A stretch of 17,654 nt of DNA, from NCBI GenBank assembly GCA_035495815.1, contig DATJFH010000102.1, positions 1 to 17,654 on the forward strand, read 5' to 3'. Each line of letters begins with the position of its first letter. Position 1 is the first letter of the stretch. The stretch comes from DATJFH01 sp035495815 (lineage in GTDB: Bacteria; Acidobacteriota; Terriglobia; Bryobacterales; Bryobacteraceae). The notes under the pieces were generated by a model. The model worked only from the letters and a program-made list of their open reading frames with translations, was not told the DNA's origin and searched no databases. The translations under genes and the position numbers were made by a program. Positions 16,239 through 17,654 of the stretch are shown piece by piece.

Positions 16239-17492
16239 TCACACGAACAGAGTCGATATTTCCACGGTCGACCGGTTTCCGCCTACCACCACGATGCCGC
16301 TTTCGGTCACGTGGTGATAGCTGCGGTCATGGTCCAGGTCATATCCGATCTGCGCGTCCTCGGGGATGCGGACGTTCTTGTCCAGAATCGCGCGACGCAC
16401 CTTGGCGCGTCGTCCGATGTCGCAATTGTCCAGAATCACCGAGTCCTCCACCAAGGCGCCCGAGTGAATCCGCACGCCCCGGAACAGGACCGAGTTCCGC
16501 ACCGCTCCCCCCGACAGGATGCAGGCGCTCGACACGATGGAATCGATCGCCTGGCCGCGGCGATCCTGGTCGTCGAAAGTGAATTTTGCCGGGGCGTCCG
16601 GATAGCTGGCTGTCCGCAGCGGCCATTCTCGATTGTAGAGATTCAGCGCCGGACTCACGGACCTCAAATCGAGGTTGGCTTCGTAATAGGCGTCGATGGT
16701 TCCGACGTCCCGCCAGTAGGCCGGCGCTCCGCCCGGTTCTCCAGGGATCTGGTTGGTCTGGAAATCGTACGCGAAGATCTCGCCGCGCCCCACCAGCGAC
16801 GGCAGAACATCCCGGCCGAAATCGTGCGAGCTGTTCGGATTGGCTGCATCGTCGTATAGCTCCCGCAGCAGCGAGCGCGTCGAGAAAATGTAATTCCCCA
16901 TCGAGGCGTACACCCGAGACGGATCGCCGGGTATGCACGGCGCGTTGGGATTCTTTTCGTGGAATCCGATCACGCGGCCGTCCGGCGCGGATTCGATCAC
17001 GCCGAATTCGGACGCCAGCGACCGGTGCACCGGAATCGCCGCGACGGTCACATGCGCCCGCTTTTGCTCGTGGAACTCGATCATGCTGGTCACATTCATG
17101 CGATAGATGTGGTCCGCCCCGAAGATGGCCACCACGTGCGGGTCGGCCTGCTCGATGAGGTTGACGTTCTGATAGATGGCGTCCGCCGTGCCCTGGTACC
17201 AGGTCTCCTCCGGCGTGCGCATTTGCGCCGGCACGGGAATGATGAACTGGTTCTTCAGCAGGCTCCCGAACTGCCATCCTTCGCTCAGATGCTGCAAAAG
17301 CGACTGGCTCTTGAACTGCGTGAGCACGTAAATCGAGTAGATTCCCGAGTTGATGAAGTTGCTGAGGACGAAATCGACGATGCGATACTTTCCGCCAAAG
17401 GGGACCGCGGGCTTGGCGCGTTCCTTGGTCAACGGGTAGAGGCGGGTCCCTTTTCCGCCGGCAAGCACGATTCCCAGCACTCTCAGTCTCAT
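16239..17492 (-). CDS. glgC: Glucose-1-phosphate adenylyltransferase (ADP-glucose pyrophosphorylase)
   Basis: This 417-residue GlgC makes ADP-glucose from ATP and glucose-1-phosphate, the first committed step of bacterial glycogen (and related alpha-glucan) synthesis in the cytoplasm. Visible family blocks are GGKGTRLYPLTKERAKPAVP (12-31), the nucleotide-binding loop with the RAKPA segment whose Lys (K27) matches the allosteric-site Lys of E. coli. FGGKYRIVDF follows directly. Others are WYQGTADAIYQN (98-109), GADHIYRM (125-132) with D127 as the likely catalytic Asp, FHEK (177-180) with K180 as the likely sugar-phosphate Lys, and VGTIDAYYEANLDL (263-276). A left-handed beta-helix-type C-terminus follows (about 290-417). 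The ATG at 17492 is preferred over 17585 because homologues begin close to LGIVLAGGKGTR. There is no Shine-Dalgarno sequence; see the promoter entry. No other glycogen gene lies next to it on this side. Confidence 0.95.
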   Translation of the reverse strand: MRLRVLGIVLAGGKGTRLYPLTKERAKPAVPFGGKYRIVDFVLSNFINSGIYSIYVLTQFKSQSLLQHLSEGWQFGSLLKNQFIIPVPAQMRTPEETWYQGTADAIYQNVNLIEQADPHVVAIFGADHIYRMNVTSMIEFHEQKRAHVTVAAIPVHRSLASEFGVIESAPDGRVIGFHEKNPNAPCIPGDPSRVYASMGNYIFSTRSLLRELYDDAANPNSSHDFGRDVLPSLVGRGEIFAYDFQTNQIPGEPGGAPAYWRDVGTIDAYYEANLDLRSVSPALNLYNREWPLRTASYPDAPAKFTFDDQDRRGQAIDSIVSSACILSGGAVRNSVLFRGVRIHSGALVEDSVILDNCDIGRRAKVRRAILDKNVRIPEDAQIGYDLDHDRSYHHVTESGIVVVGGNRSTVEISTLFV

Positions 17493-17503
17493 ATCAAGGG
17501 TGT

Positions 17504-17509
17504 ATTGTA
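17504..17509 (-). promoter_or_regulatory. Candidate -10 element of glgC
   Basis: Minus-strand TACAAT ends 11 nt before the glgC ATG at 17492. A start of transcription 6-9 nt below it would leave only about 2-5 nt before the ATG, consistent with the missing Shine-Dalgarno sequence. No clear -35 element was found at 17 nt. Confidence 0.35.
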
Positions 17510-17551
17510 CACGAACGACCGTTGGCTGCTCGATGTGATATGTTGAGGCCG

Positions 17552-17654
17552 ATGCAAGCGACTTCCCGACCCACGGCGCAAACAACCACGGCGGCCTCCA
17601 GTTCCCGGCTTTGGACCATCATCGGACTGCTGAGTCTCGGCATGATCATCGCTT
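17552..17654 (+). CDS. N-terminus of a membrane protein, possibly an MFS transporter (3' end outside the window)
   Basis: The ATG at 17552 has GAGG only 3 nt upstream and opens a frame that stays open to the right edge, 34 codons. The visible protein has a polar Ser/Thr/Ala-rich start (residues 1-18) and then SRLWTIIGLLSLGMIIA. This is a hydrophobic segment like the first membrane helix of major-facilitator transporters of the anion:cation symporter type. The gene is divergent from glgC, with 59 nt between the start codons. Family assignment rests on 16 hydrophobic residues only and is tentative; that it is a real gene is likelier than its product name. Confidence 0.5.
   Translation, partial: MQATSRPTAQTTTAASSSRLWTIIGLLSLGMIIA

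Overview
The window looks like part of an Acidobacteriota chromosome, most like the Bryobacteraceae/Solibacter group. The DNA is GC-rich. It carries two large Oar-like TonB-dependent receptors with an N-terminal carboxypeptidase-regulatory-like domain. It also carries the cytochrome (PSD1/DUF1549/DUF1553) plus DUF1501 gene pair that is common in Solibacter, Planctomycetes and Verrucomicrobia. No marker gene (rRNA, ribosomal protein) is present, so the lineage is inferred from gene families only.

Left part (1-8075, + strand): a tightly packed operon. It holds the 3' end of a PHP-like phosphoesterase gene, a TonB-dependent receptor, a secreted PhoD-family phosphoesterase and a second, paralogous TonB-dependent receptor. 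The gaps are 10, 4 and 1 nt. The products should act together in the envelope, with two outer-membrane receptors around a secreted phosphatase and probably a second hydrolase. Uptake of a phosphoester compound is a reasonable but unproven reading.

Middle part (8076-11170): a 309-nt convergent gap with small hairpins, then a minus-strand gene for an exported 320-residue protein of unknown function. That protein contains an internal tandem duplication. A 209-nt divergent spacer contains an inverted repeat that covers the ribosome-binding site of this gene. On the other side of the spacer is an AsmA-like membrane-anchored protein on the + strand.

Right part (11171-16121, - strand): a set transcribed right to left. 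It starts with a periplasmic PSD1-type cytochrome/DUF1549/DUF1553 protein carrying a long coiled-coil insert. A DUF1501 protein with a Tat-type leader overlaps it by 41 nt. Last is a beta-propeller-like gene that is broken into at least two, probably three, reading-frame segments.

Far right (16122-17654): a 50-nt bulged stem-loop lies downstream of glgC (ADP-glucose pyrophosphorylase, minus strand). The glgC promoter region suggests a leaderless or nearly leaderless mRNA. A divergent + strand gene, starting at 17552 and probably encoding a membrane transporter, runs off the end.

No RNA genes, CRISPR arrays, insertion sequences or attachment sites were recognised. No convincing new defence or mobile system was found. 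The points most worth checking are the receptor/phosphatase operon, the duplicated-domain secreted protein with its hairpin-covered ribosome-binding site, and the frame-disrupted propeller gene.
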